The notes beneath the pieces are model-generated. The model was not told where the DNA came from. It searched no databases and saw nothing but the letters and a program-made list of their open reading frames with translations. Shown in pieces: positions 1-7,372 of a DNA stretch of 64,000 nt. Every line of letters starts with the position of its first letter. The first letter of the stretch is position 1. The translations under genes and the position numbers were made by a program. Origin of the DNA: Bacteroidales bacterium (GTDB lineage Bacteria > Bacteroidota > Bacteroidia > Bacteroidales > UBA932); NCBI GenBank assembly GCA_017464245.1, contig JAFUDV010000014.1:1-64000 (forward strand), read 5' to 3'.

Positions 1-216
1 CTCCCAGCCGCACAAAGTGGTTTGCAAACTGCGCCTGTACGCCGTATGCGGTGGACCTACCACCATCTCTTTCAAAGTTACGAAGTCCTCCTATTTAAGT
101 GGCCAACTTCATAAGAGTTCTTCTCGTGACACACTTTCATGCTCCAAAGATAGGAAATCGTCTTCAGATTATCGGCGGATTTTCGTAAATTTACCGGCGT
201 ATCCGATCAGCATCCT
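1..216. other. left-edge non-coding stretch, no assigned gene
   Basis: I see no convincing gene here. A TATCTTTG match to the Bacteroidetes -7 element lies on the minus strand at 145-152, pointing off the left edge, so a minus-strand unit may begin here and be cut by the window. Base composition is more AT-rich than the flanking genes. A weak TAAATTTA element at 186-193 on the plus strand could serve the GH43 gene. Confidence 0.3.
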
Positions 217-1224
217 ATGAAAAGAGAGTCCTGTCTGCTTCTTTCCGCAGCCGCCGTCTGCCTGCTCCTTGTCTCCTGCGCCCCGAAACCGCGGCATTTC
301 GAACTGGGCAGCAATCCCATCATCACGCACATGTATTCGGCGGACCCGTCGGCCCATGTGTTCGGGGATTCGCTGTACGTGTATCCCAGCCACGACCGGG
401 ACATGGCCCGGGGCTTCGACATGGAGGATTACCATGTCTATGTGACCGGCGACATGAAGACCTTCGAGGACCGGGGCGTGATCTTCCGTCCCTTCGAGCA
501 GACGTCCTGGGCGACGAAGAACGCCTGGGCACCGGACTGCGTGGAATGGAACGGAAAGTATTACCTGTACTATCCGACCGATGTCAAGTATATCGGCGTT
601 GCCGTCGCGGACAGCCCGTACGGCCCCTTCGAGGATCCGCTGGGTCATCCGCTTCTCACCATCGACTCTCCCGGAGTCGTCTGCGACCGCGATTTCATCG
701 ACCCCTGCGTGTTCATCGACGATGACGGTCAGGCCTATATGTTTGTGGGACAGAACACTTGCTGCTGCATTAAGTTGAACGACGACATGATTTCCTACGA
801 CGGTGAGGTGCATATCATCGAAGGCCTGGAGGAATTCTTCGAGGCCTCCTGGGTCCATAAGTACAATGGGAAATACTACCTGTCCTACAGCAACAGTCCT
901 TTCACGGGCCACCAGCCGGAAATCGTCTATGCCATGGCCGACAACCCCCTGGGCCCGTACGAGTACAAAGGCCGGATCCTGGGTCCGGTGAGCAGCGGCA
1001 CCAACCATCACAGTATCGTGCAGTTCGGGGACGACTGGTTCCTGTTCTACCACACCGGCGACCTGGGCAACTACAACTGGCCCGACCGGGGAATGGGCGG
1101 CTTCCACCGCAGCGGGTGCGTGGATTACCTGTATTACAACGAGGACGGAACGATCCGGGAAGTCCAGCCCACCGTCAGCCAGGAGAAACTGGAGAAGAAC
1201 ACCGCTTTCAAAGGGGAGTATTGA
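217..1224 (+). CDS. glycoside hydrolase family 43 lipoprotein
   Basis: This is a predicted exported five-bladed beta-propeller glycosidase of family GH43 (arabinofuranosidase, xylosidase or arabinanase type). The N-terminus is a lipoprotein signal with a lipobox ending LLVSC at Cys21, so it should be anchored in a membrane facing the periplasm or surface. The catalytic triad is visible: the general base Asp43 in YSADPSAHV, the pKa-modulating Asp in DFIDPCVFIDDDG, and the acid Glu in FFEASWVHKYNGKYYLSYS. At 335 residues it is the length of a single-domain GH43. Its stop lies 7 bp from the stop of the convergent GH3 gene. The substrate (arabinan, xylan or arabinosides) cannot be decided from sequence alone. 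Confidence 0.88.
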   Translation: MKRESCLLLSAAAVCLLLVSCAPKPRHFELGSNPIITHMYSADPSAHVFGDSLYVYPSHDRDMARGFDMEDYHVYVTGDMKTFEDRGVIFRPFEQTSWATKNAWAPDCVEWNGKYYLYYPTDVKYIGVAVADSPYGPFEDPLGHPLLTIDSPGVVCDRDFIDPCVFIDDDGQAYMFVGQNTCCCIKLNDDMISYDGEVHIIEGLEEFFEASWVHKYNGKYYLSYSNSPFTGHQPEIVYAMADNPLGPYEYKGRILGPVSSGTNHHSIVQFGDDWFLFYHTGDLGNYNWPDRGMGGFHRSGCVDYLYYNEDGTIREVQPTVSQEKLEKNTAFKGEY

Positions 1225-1231
1225 TCCGCGT

Positions 1232-3517
1232 TTACCGGACTGACAGCACCGTTTTCTGCACATCCCGGCTGTTCGGGCCCGCCATGATCTCGAAATCGCC
1301 GGGCTCGCACACCCATTGGAGGTCGTGGTTGTAGTAGGAAAGGTCCTCGGCGGTGAGATGGAAGTCCACCTGCACGGATTCTCCGGCGGGAATGTGGACC
1401 CTCCGGAAGCCCTTGAGTTCCTTGACCGGACGGGTGGAAGTGGCGTAGATGTCGTGGATGTAGAGTTGGACAATCTCATCACCGGCACGGGATCCCGTGT
1501 TGGTGACGGTCACGGAGGCCGTCACGGAACCGTCCATGGGCATCTCCGAAGCACTCAGGGTGACGGGGGAGTAGGCGTAGGTGGTGTAACTGAGCCCGTA
1601 TCCGAAGGGATAGAGCGGAGCATTGATTTCGTCGATATAGCAACTGACGAACTTCTGGTACGGCTTGTCGTCCGGGTGCGGGCGGCCGGTATTCTTGTGG
1701 TTGTAATACAGTGGAAGCTGGCCCACGTTGCGGGGGAAGGACGTCGTGAGTTTCGCCGAGGGGTTCACGTCGCCGAAGAGGACATCGGCAATGGCGTGCC
1801 CGCCTTCGGAACCGGGGCTCCAGACATTCAGGATGGCGTCCATGGCTTCGTCTTCCCATACCAGCGTGAGCGGACGACCGGTCACGAGGAGCATCACAAC
1901 CGGCTTTCCGGTGGCTTTCAGGGCCTTCAGAAGCTCTATCTGGGCGTCAGGAATGGAAATGTCCGTGCGGGAGGCGCCTTCGCCGTTGAGATTGGCAATC
2001 TCGCCCACACAGGCGACGACCACATCGGCCTGGCGAGCCTTGGCGACCGCCTCGGCGATGAGCCTTTCCTGCGGAATGGTATGGATGTCCGGGGCCTGGT
2101 AGCCCGGCATGAAGATTTTGTACAGGCCGAAGCGGACGGATTCTTCCAACTCTTTGTCCTTGAAGAGCCAACTTCCTTCGGCATAGGATGCATTTGCGAC
2201 TTCGGCAATGCCTAGATACGGGGTGACGCTTTCGCCATTGTGGTCGGACATCGACCAGGTCCCAGCCATAGCGGAGGCATCCTGGGCTAGCGGCCCCACC
2301 ACGGCAATGCGCTGGTTCTTGGACAGCGGCAGGATGCCGTTGTTCTTGAGGAGCACCATGGACTCCTGCGCTGCCTTGCGTGCGAAAGCGAGGTGCTCGG
2401 GGGTGTAGATTTCCTTTACTGAGCGAGTTGCATCCAGGTACTTGAACGGATTCTCAAACAGACCCAACTTGTATTTCGCCTCCAGGATGCGGCGGCAGGC
2501 CTTGTCGATATCGGCCTCTGTCACGCGGCCTTCAACTAAGGATTTCCAGAGCGTACCCACATAACCGTCGGAGTTCATGTCCATATCCAGCCCCGCCTGG
2601 AGGGATCGGGCCGAGACTTCCTGCAGGTCGCCGATGCCATGGTTCACTTCCTCGGCAATGGCCGTGGCGTCGGAAACGATGAAACCGTCGAAGCCCCATT
2701 CTTTCCGCAGCAGGTCGTCCATCAGGCACTTGTTCATCGACGCCGGAATCCCCTCGAACTCATTGAAGGAGGACATATAGCTCGCAGCGCCGGCGTATGC
2801 CGCCTGCTGATACGGCCGCATATAGCCGTTCAAGGCCTCCTGGCGACTTAGGAATACGGAATTATAGTCCCGGCCGGCCTCGGCACCGCCGTACAGCGCG
2901 TAGTGCTTGACGCACACCATCACGTCGTGGTCGTCATAAACTCCGTCCGTGCCTTGATAGCCGCGGACATAGGCCTTCGCAATCTCGCCTCCCAGGTACG
3001 GATCCTCACCGCCTCCTTCCACGATCCGGCCCCAGCGGGCGTCGCGGCAGATGTCCACCATCGGGCTGAACACCCAGTTGATGCCGGCCGCGGACGCCTC
3101 CGCCGCGGCAATCCGGGCCGTCTGCTCCACCAGGTCCATGTTCCAGGACGTGGAAAGGGCCAGCGGCACCGGGAACACGGTCTGGAAGCCGTGGATGACG
3201 TCCATGCCGATGATGAGCGGAATGCCCGCCCCGGACTCCAGGGCGATCTGCTGGATGTCGCGGATGTATTCCGTGTTGCCGGTTCCGTACACGCCGCCGA
3301 GCTGGCCCGCCCGCAGGAGCTTGACATTCTCGTCCTCCTCCGTCACGCGGATGGCCGAGATGAATCCCGGCGCGGAATGCAGGTTCAGCTGGCCGATCTT
3401 CTGTTCCAGGGTCATCCGGGACATCAGGTCGTCAATGTACTTGTCCATGTCGGACTTGGGGGTGCAGGCTGCCAGGACGACAGCCAAAGTAGTTAGTATC
3501 AGTTTGTTGTTCATCAT
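1232..3517 (-). CDS. glycoside hydrolase family 3 beta-glucosidase (BglX-like) lipoprotein
   Basis: A three-domain GH3 enzyme of 761 residues that likely removes terminal beta-linked glucose or xylose from oligosaccharides in the periplasm. The signal peptide ends in a lipobox (VVLAAC, Cys18). The N-terminal TIM-barrel domain carries the substrate-binding KHY motif near residue 204 and the nucleophile Asp283 in GFIVSDATAI. The second domain has GEGASR near residue 520, where BglX-type enzymes place the acid/base Glu. The C-terminus is a fibronectin III-like domain. It lies 15 bp downstream of the AraC-type gene on the same strand and is probably its regulatory target and co-transcribed. Exact specificity is not resolved. 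Confidence 0.9.
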   Translation of the reverse strand: MMNNKLILTTLAVVLAACTPKSDMDKYIDDLMSRMTLEQKIGQLNLHSAPGFISAIRVTEEDENVKLLRAGQLGGVYGTGNTEYIRDIQQIALESGAGIPLIIGMDVIHGFQTVFPVPLALSTSWNMDLVEQTARIAAAEASAAGINWVFSPMVDICRDARWGRIVEGGGEDPYLGGEIAKAYVRGYQGTDGVYDDHDVMVCVKHYALYGGAEAGRDYNSVFLSRQEALNGYMRPYQQAAYAGAASYMSSFNEFEGIPASMNKCLMDDLLRKEWGFDGFIVSDATAIAEEVNHGIGDLQEVSARSLQAGLDMDMNSDGYVGTLWKSLVEGRVTEADIDKACRRILEAKYKLGLFENPFKYLDATRSVKEIYTPEHLAFARKAAQESMVLLKNNGILPLSKNQRIAVVGPLAQDASAMAGTWSMSDHNGESVTPYLGIAEVANASYAEGSWLFKDKELEESVRFGLYKIFMPGYQAPDIHTIPQERLIAEAVAKARQADVVVACVGEIANLNGEGASRTDISIPDAQIELLKALKATGKPVVMLLVTGRPLTLVWEDEAMDAILNVWSPGSEGGHAIADVLFGDVNPSAKLTTSFPRNVGQLPLYYNHKNTGRPHPDDKPYQKFVSCYIDEINAPLYPFGYGLSYTTYAYSPVTLSASEMPMDGSVTASVTVTNTGSRAGDEIVQLYIHDIYATSTRPVKELKGFRRVHIPAGESVQVDFHLTAEDLSYYNHDLQWVCEPGDFEIMAGPNSRDVQKTVLSVR

Positions 3518-3532
3518 GTGAGTGATTATCGT

Positions 3533-4420
3533 TCACTTCCGCTTCCCCTGTGTGAACGCCCGGTATTCCAGCGGGGTCATGCCGGTGAGGCGGCGGAAGG
3601 CGGTGAAGAAGTAATCCTCGTTCTCGTAGCCCATTTCGTACGCGACCTGCTTGACGGGCCGCGTACTGTTCGTGAGGGCCTCCTTGACCTTGCCCATCTT
3701 CACCTCCTGGATGTACTTGGCGGGGGAGAAGCCGGTATATTCCTTGAAAATGCGGCGGAAGTTGGAATAGCCCATGCACAACTGCTGGGCCACGTCTTCG
3801 GGCGTGATGGTGCGGAACTGCTCGGAGATGAGGATCTTGGCGCGGTTGATCTGGTCGGCGACTTCGGAGAAGGCCTCGTTGCGGCCGTAGAACCAGGCCA
3901 GGGAGAGCAGGTGTGCCACCAGGCCGCCCAGGCGCTGCTGGAAACCGGACATCTGCTGCGTGGCGGTCCGGATGGCCTCCTTGTAGAGTTCGACGATGTC
4001 GCTCCTCAGGCCGGCGTGCCAGACCGGGCGGTTCAGGGAGAAAAAGCCGTTCCGGACCCAGGTGTTCATCTGTCCGCCCTTGAATCCGATCCAATACTCT
4101 TTCCAGCCTGTCTCAGGATCCGGACGGTACGTATGCCATTCGCCTGGGAACAGCAGGAAGAAGCTGCCCTGCCGCACCTGGACCGGATGGGACTGCGTGG
4201 CGCTGCGGAACGTTCCCTGTCCCTGCGTGATGTACAGCAGCTGGTACTCGTCCAGGACGCGTCCGCGTTTCTCGGAAAACAGGTAGCGGGAAGGATGGTT
4301 GGACGGGGGATAGGGCTCTCCGGGGCCTACATCCTGGAAGCCGACCGAATTCACGGCCGTTCCCCACAGAAGGTCGTTGGGACCGGCAACCAGGTATTTC
4401 AGGTGGATGGCATCGTCCAT
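3533..4420 (-). CDS. AraC family transcriptional regulator
   Basis: A 295-residue one-component regulator. The N-terminal half is a cupin-like sugar-sensing domain ([20 protein letters not shown], then a [18 protein letters not shown] segment). The C-terminal about 100 residues form the double helix-turn-helix AraC domain ([21 protein letters not shown], then [20 protein letters not shown]). It precedes the GH3 gene by 15 bp and is divergent from the FMN-binding/GH94 genes, so it may control both sides. A TATTTTTG -7 element ends only 5 nt before the ATG, which suggests a leaderless mRNA. The effector sugar is unknown. Confidence 0.9.
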   Translation of the reverse strand: MDDAIHLKYLVAGPNDLLWGTAVNSVGFQDVGPGEPYPPSNHPSRYLFSEKRGRVLDEYQLLYITQGQGTFRSATQSHPVQVRQGSFFLLFPGEWHTYRPDPETGWKEYWIGFKGGQMNTWVRNGFFSLNRPVWHAGLRSDIVELYKEAIRTATQQMSGFQQRLGGLVAHLLSLAWFYGRNEAFSEVADQINRAKILISEQFRTITPEDVAQQLCMGYSNFRRIFKEYTGFSPAKYIQEVKMGKVKEALTNSTRPVKQVAYEMGYENEDYFFTAFRRLTGMTPLEYRAFTQGKRK

Positions 4421-4424
4421 GGGG

Positions 4425-4433
4425 GCAAAAATA
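4425..4433 (-). promoter_or_regulatory. -7 promoter element of the AraC gene
   Basis: TATTTTTGC on the minus strand matches TAnnTTTGC. Only 5 nt separate the G from the ATG at 4420, so the transcript would start at or next to the start codon. A -33 element is not clear. Confidence 0.5.
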
Positions 4434-4455
4434 ACACTATTTGATGATAATTCAT

Positions 4456-4464
4456 TATCTTTGC
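4456..4464 (+). promoter_or_regulatory. -7 promoter element of the FMN-binding gene
   Basis: TATCTTTGC is a perfect TAnnTTTGC match, 24 nt upstream of the ATG at 4489. It is divergent from the AraC promoter, so a regulator bound between them could act on both genes. No properly spaced -33 element is obvious. Confidence 0.6.
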
Positions 4465-4488
4465 GGCGTCAAAAAAAGAAAAAATGCT

Positions 4489-4887
4489 ATGAAAAACATC
4501 TGGCTCCTTTCCGTCATCGCTCTGGTCCTCTCCGGTACCTTCCTCGTCAGTGCGACGTCCTGCGGCAGCCGCCGTGCCAAGGCAGTGGATACCCTCAAAG
4601 TCAATACGACCGGCCTCTGCGACGATATCATCGGCTTCAACGGCCCCACCCCCGTGGAGATTTCCGTCGTGGAAGGCGTCGTGACCGGCATCAAGGCGCT
4701 TCCCAACCAGGAGACGCCGCGGTTCTTCCAGCGGGTGCTGGACGGAGGGTTGCTGGAGAAGCTGAACGGCCTGACCGTGGAAGAGGCCCGGCAGGCGGAA
4801 CTGGACGCCGTGACGGGCGCCACCTTCTCGTCGAACGCGCTGATCGGCAACATCCGCCGCGGCCTGGATTCCTTGCAAGTCCGGTAA
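4489..4887 (+). CDS. small FMN-binding domain lipoprotein
   Basis: A 132-residue exported protein with a lipoprotein-type signal (SATSC) and a single FMN_bind domain. The C-terminal motif [12 protein letters not shown] matches the (S/T)GATx(S/T) flavinylation motif of NqrC and RnfG, where ApbE attaches FMN covalently to a Thr. It therefore probably carries covalent FMN in the periplasm and takes part in electron transfer, though no redox partner lies in the window. I chose the ATG at 4489 over upstream in-frame codons because it starts a good signal peptide and follows a TATCTTTGC promoter. It lies between araC and GH94, and its link to glycan use is unexplained. Confidence 0.75.
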   Translation: MKNIWLLSVIALVLSGTFLVSATSCGSRRAKAVDTLKVNTTGLCDDIIGFNGPTPVEISVVEGVVTGIKALPNQETPRFFQRVLDGGLLEKLNGLTVEEARQAELDAVTGATFSSNALIGNIRRGLDSLQVR

Positions 4888-4903
4888 TCTGTGCGTATCT
4901 TTG
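4873..4903 (+). promoter_or_regulatory. promoter of the GH94 gene
   Basis: A TTG at 4873-4875 and TATCTTTG at 4896-4903 are 20 nt apart, the spacing seen at other promoters in this window. The start site would fall near 4909, inside the perfect dyad at 4903-4925. Confidence 0.6.
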
Positions 4904-4925
4904 TCCTGTCACCAATCGACAGGAC
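4903..4925. promoter_or_regulatory. perfect 8-bp dyad abutting the GH94 start codon
   Basis: GTCCTGTC (4903-4910) and GACAGGAC (4918-4925) form a perfect inverted repeat with a 7-nt spacer. The right arm ends at the base before the ATG. It covers the expected transcription start, so it looks more like an operator for a dimeric repressor than a leader hairpin. Which protein binds is unknown. Confidence 0.5.
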
Positions 4926-7031
4926 ATGAAAGAGTACGGACATTTCGACGACGCCCGCCGGGAGTATGTCATCACGGATCCGGCCACCCCGTGGCCCTGG
5001 ATTAACTATATGGGCACGGAGGATTTCTTCTCCCTGATCTCCAACACCGCAGGCGGCTATTGCTTCTGCAGGGACGCCAAGTTCCGCCGGATTCTCCGGT
5101 ACCGCTACAACGGCGTACCGATGGATGCCGGCGGCCGCTATTATTACATCAAGGACGGGGATACAGTCTGGAATCCGGGCTGGAAGCCGTGCAAGACGGC
5201 CCTCGACGCCTATGAGTGCCGGCATGGCATGGGCTACACCCGCGTCTGCGGCGAAAAGGACGGTCTCAGGGCCGATGTCCTGTTCTTCGTCCCCATCGGC
5301 CATCGCTGCGAGGTGCACCGGGTGAAACTCACCAACACCGGGACTGCCCGGAAGTCCTTCCAGCTCTATTCCTTCGTGGAATGGTGCCTCTGGAACGCCT
5401 CCACGGACATGGAGAACTTCCAGCGGAACCTGTCCACCGGCGAGGTGGAAATCGAGGGTAACGTCCTCTATCACAAGACCGAATACCGCGAGCGCCGTGA
5501 CCATTACGCCTTCTTCGGGGTGAACCGTCCCTTCGATGGCTTTGACACGGACCGGGAGACCTTCATCGGCCTGTACAACGGCTTCGACGCCCCGCAGCAG
5601 GTCCTTGCCGGGACCTCGGGGAATTCCGTGGCCCATGGCTGGAGCCCCGTCGCCTCGCACCGGTTCGACCTGACGCTCGAACCGGGTGCCACGGAGGAAC
5701 TCATCTTCGTCCTCGGGTATGTGGAAAACAAGCCGGAGGAGAAGTTCGTCGCACCGGGCGTCATCAACAAGGAAAAGGCACTGGCGATGATGGACGCGTT
5801 CGCGACCCCGGCGCAGGTCGATGCGGCCTTTGCGCAGTTGAAAGCCTGTTGGGACGACCTCCTGGACCGCTTCAGCGTGGAATCCGAGGTTCCCGAACTG
5901 GACCGGACGGTGAATGTCTGGAACCAGTACCAGTGCATGATCACCTTCTTCTTCAGCCGGAGCGCCAGCTATTTCGAGAGCGGCATCGGCCGGGGCATGG
6001 GCTTCCGTGACTCGAACCAGGACCTCACGGGCATCGTCCACCTCATCCCGGACCGCGCCCGGCAGCGCATCATCGACATCGCCTCCACCCAGTTCCCGGA
6101 CGGCGGCTGCTACCATCAGTACCAGCCTCTCACCAAGCGGGGAAACAACGACATCGGCGGCGGCTTCAACGACGATCCGTTGTGGCTCATCTTCGGTACC
6201 GTGGCCTATATCCGGGAGACGGGGGATTTCGGCATCCTGCAGGAGCCGGTCCCCTTCGACAACCAGCCCGGGACGGAGGTCTCCCTGCTGGACCATTTGA
6301 AAATCAGCTTCAAGCACGTGACGGACAACCTGGGCCCCCATGGGCTTCCGCTCATCGGCCGGGCAGACTGGAACGACTGCCTGAACCTGAACTGCTTCTC
6401 GGACAACCCCGACGAGTCCTTCCAGACCACGGAGAACAAGACCGAGGGCTCTCAGGCGGAATCCCTGATGATCGCCGGCCTGTTCGTGGCCGAGGGCAAG
6501 GACTTCGTGGAACTGCTCTCGCATCCTTCCGTCGCGGAAGATCCGGAGTATGTGCTGGGGGTCAAGGAAGCGGTGGCGGCCATGGAAGAGGCGGTCAGGA
6601 AGTACGGCTGGGACGGCGAATGGTTCCTCCGCGCGTATGACTATTACGGGCGGAAGATCGGTTCGGACGAATGCGAGGAGGGCAAGGTGTTCATCGAGAG
6701 CCAGGGTTGGTGCACCATGGCCCGCATCGGGGCCGAAGAGGGGCTTTGCGACAAGGCGCTGGATTCCTCGAAGAAGTATCTGGAGTGCGAGCACGGCCTG
6801 GTCCTGAACAACCCGGCTTATACGAAGTATTTCATCGACTATGGCGAGATCAGCTCCTATCCGGAAGGCTACAAGGAGAATGCCGGCATCTTCTGCCACA
6901 ACAATCCCTGGGTGATCATCGGCGAGGCCCTGGCCGGCCGTGCGGAGGACGCCTGGCGGCACTACAAGAAGATCACGCCGGCCTTCTGCCAGGACCAGGC
7001 GCTCCGCAAAGTGGAGCCTTACGTCTTCTGA
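4926..7031 (+). CDS. glycoside hydrolase family 94 cellobiose phosphorylase, cut by an in-frame TGA
   Basis: The enzyme would phosphorolyse cellobiose to glucose 1-phosphate and glucose in the cytoplasm; there is no signal peptide. The N-terminal beta-sandwich (about 1-290) and helical catalytic domain are clear, with the catalytic Asp in the [12 protein letters not shown] motif near residue 481 and the family segments RDSNQD and [15 protein letters not shown] start at the ATG at 4926 after a promoter and dyad. The frame stops after 701 residues at VEPYVF-TGA. The next 94 codons in the same frame encode the rest of the family C-terminus (see 7032-7316), giving 796 residues if read through, a normal GH94 length. 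The family usually reads EPYVYCQM here, so TGA replaces a Cys codon. It is either a nonsense mutation, an assembly error or recoding. If truncated, the enzyme is probably inactive. Confidence 0.85.
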   Translation: MKEYGHFDDARREYVITDPATPWPWINYMGTEDFFSLISNTAGGYCFCRDAKFRRILRYRYNGVPMDAGGRYYYIKDGDTVWNPGWKPCKTALDAYECRHGMGYTRVCGEKDGLRADVLFFVPIGHRCEVHRVKLTNTGTARKSFQLYSFVEWCLWNASTDMENFQRNLSTGEVEIEGNVLYHKTEYRERRDHYAFFGVNRPFDGFDTDRETFIGLYNGFDAPQQVLAGTSGNSVAHGWSPVASHRFDLTLEPGATEELIFVLGYVENKPEEKFVAPGVINKEKALAMMDAFATPAQVDAAFAQLKACWDDLLDRFSVESEVPELDRTVNVWNQYQCMITFFFSRSASYFESGIGRGMGFRDSNQDLTGIVHLIPDRARQRIIDIASTQFPDGGCYHQYQPLTKRGNNDIGGGFNDDPLWLIFGTVAYIRETGDFGILQEPVPFDNQPGTEVSLLDHLKISFKHVTDNLGPHGLPLIGRADWNDCLNLNCFSDNPDESFQTTENKTEGSQAESLMIAGLFVAEGKDFVELLSHPSVAEDPEYVLGVKEAVAAMEEAVRKYGWDGEWFLRAYDYYGRKIGSDECEEGKVFIESQGWCTMARIGAEEGLCDKALDSSKKYLECEHGLVLNNPAYTKYFIDYGEISSYPEGYKENAGIFCHNNPWVIIGEALAGRAEDAWRHYKKITPAFCQDQALRKVEPYVF

Positions 7032-7316
7032 CAGATGGTGGCCGGAAAGGACGCCGCCCGTCCCTGCGAGGGCAAGAACAGCTGGCTTACCGGCACGGCT
7101 GCCTGGACCTGGAAGGCCGTGAGCGAGGCCCTGCTGGGCATCAAGCCGCAGTTTGACGGCCTGCTCGTCGAGCCCTGCATCCCCATCGGCACTTACCGCA
7201 TCCACCGCCGCTTCCGTGACGCCGAATACGACCTCACCATCCGCAATGCCGGTAAGGGAGGGAAGGTCTTCATCCCATACAAGCCCGGAAAGCAGGTGCT
7301 GGAGGTGGAGTGCTGA
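7032..7316 (+). pseudogene. C-terminal remainder of the GH94 cellobiose phosphorylase after the in-frame TGA
   Basis: These 94 codons continue the GH94 frame with no shift. They begin QMVAGKDA and contain the conserved NSWLTGTAAW segment, which I recall as contributing the phosphate-binding Thr-Gly, followed by LLGIKPQFDGLLVEPCIP and a terminal TGA. An ATG at 7035 could formally start a 93-residue peptide, but there is no promoter and no independent fold. The segment should be read as the end of the upstream gene. Confidence 0.8.
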
Positions 7317-7372
7317 CGCACTTTTACACTCGGATAAACAATTGGACAAGTGATCAAACCCAATACACTCTT

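Noticed and set aside
17..220. 67-codon frame at the left edge
   Set aside because: It overlaps a promoter-like region and the start of the GH43 gene, and its composition is unlike the real genes.
7029..7058. Selenocysteine insertion at the GH94 TGA
   Set aside because: The stem after TGA is short, its loop is too close and lacks the expected G/GU signal. The Cys is not a known catalytic residue, and no selenoprotein genes are in view. Kept only as an alternative.
4455..7349. 964-codon open frame on the minus strand opposite GH94
   Set aside because: It is a shadow frame caused by GC-rich codon use; its translation is low-complexity and matches no family.
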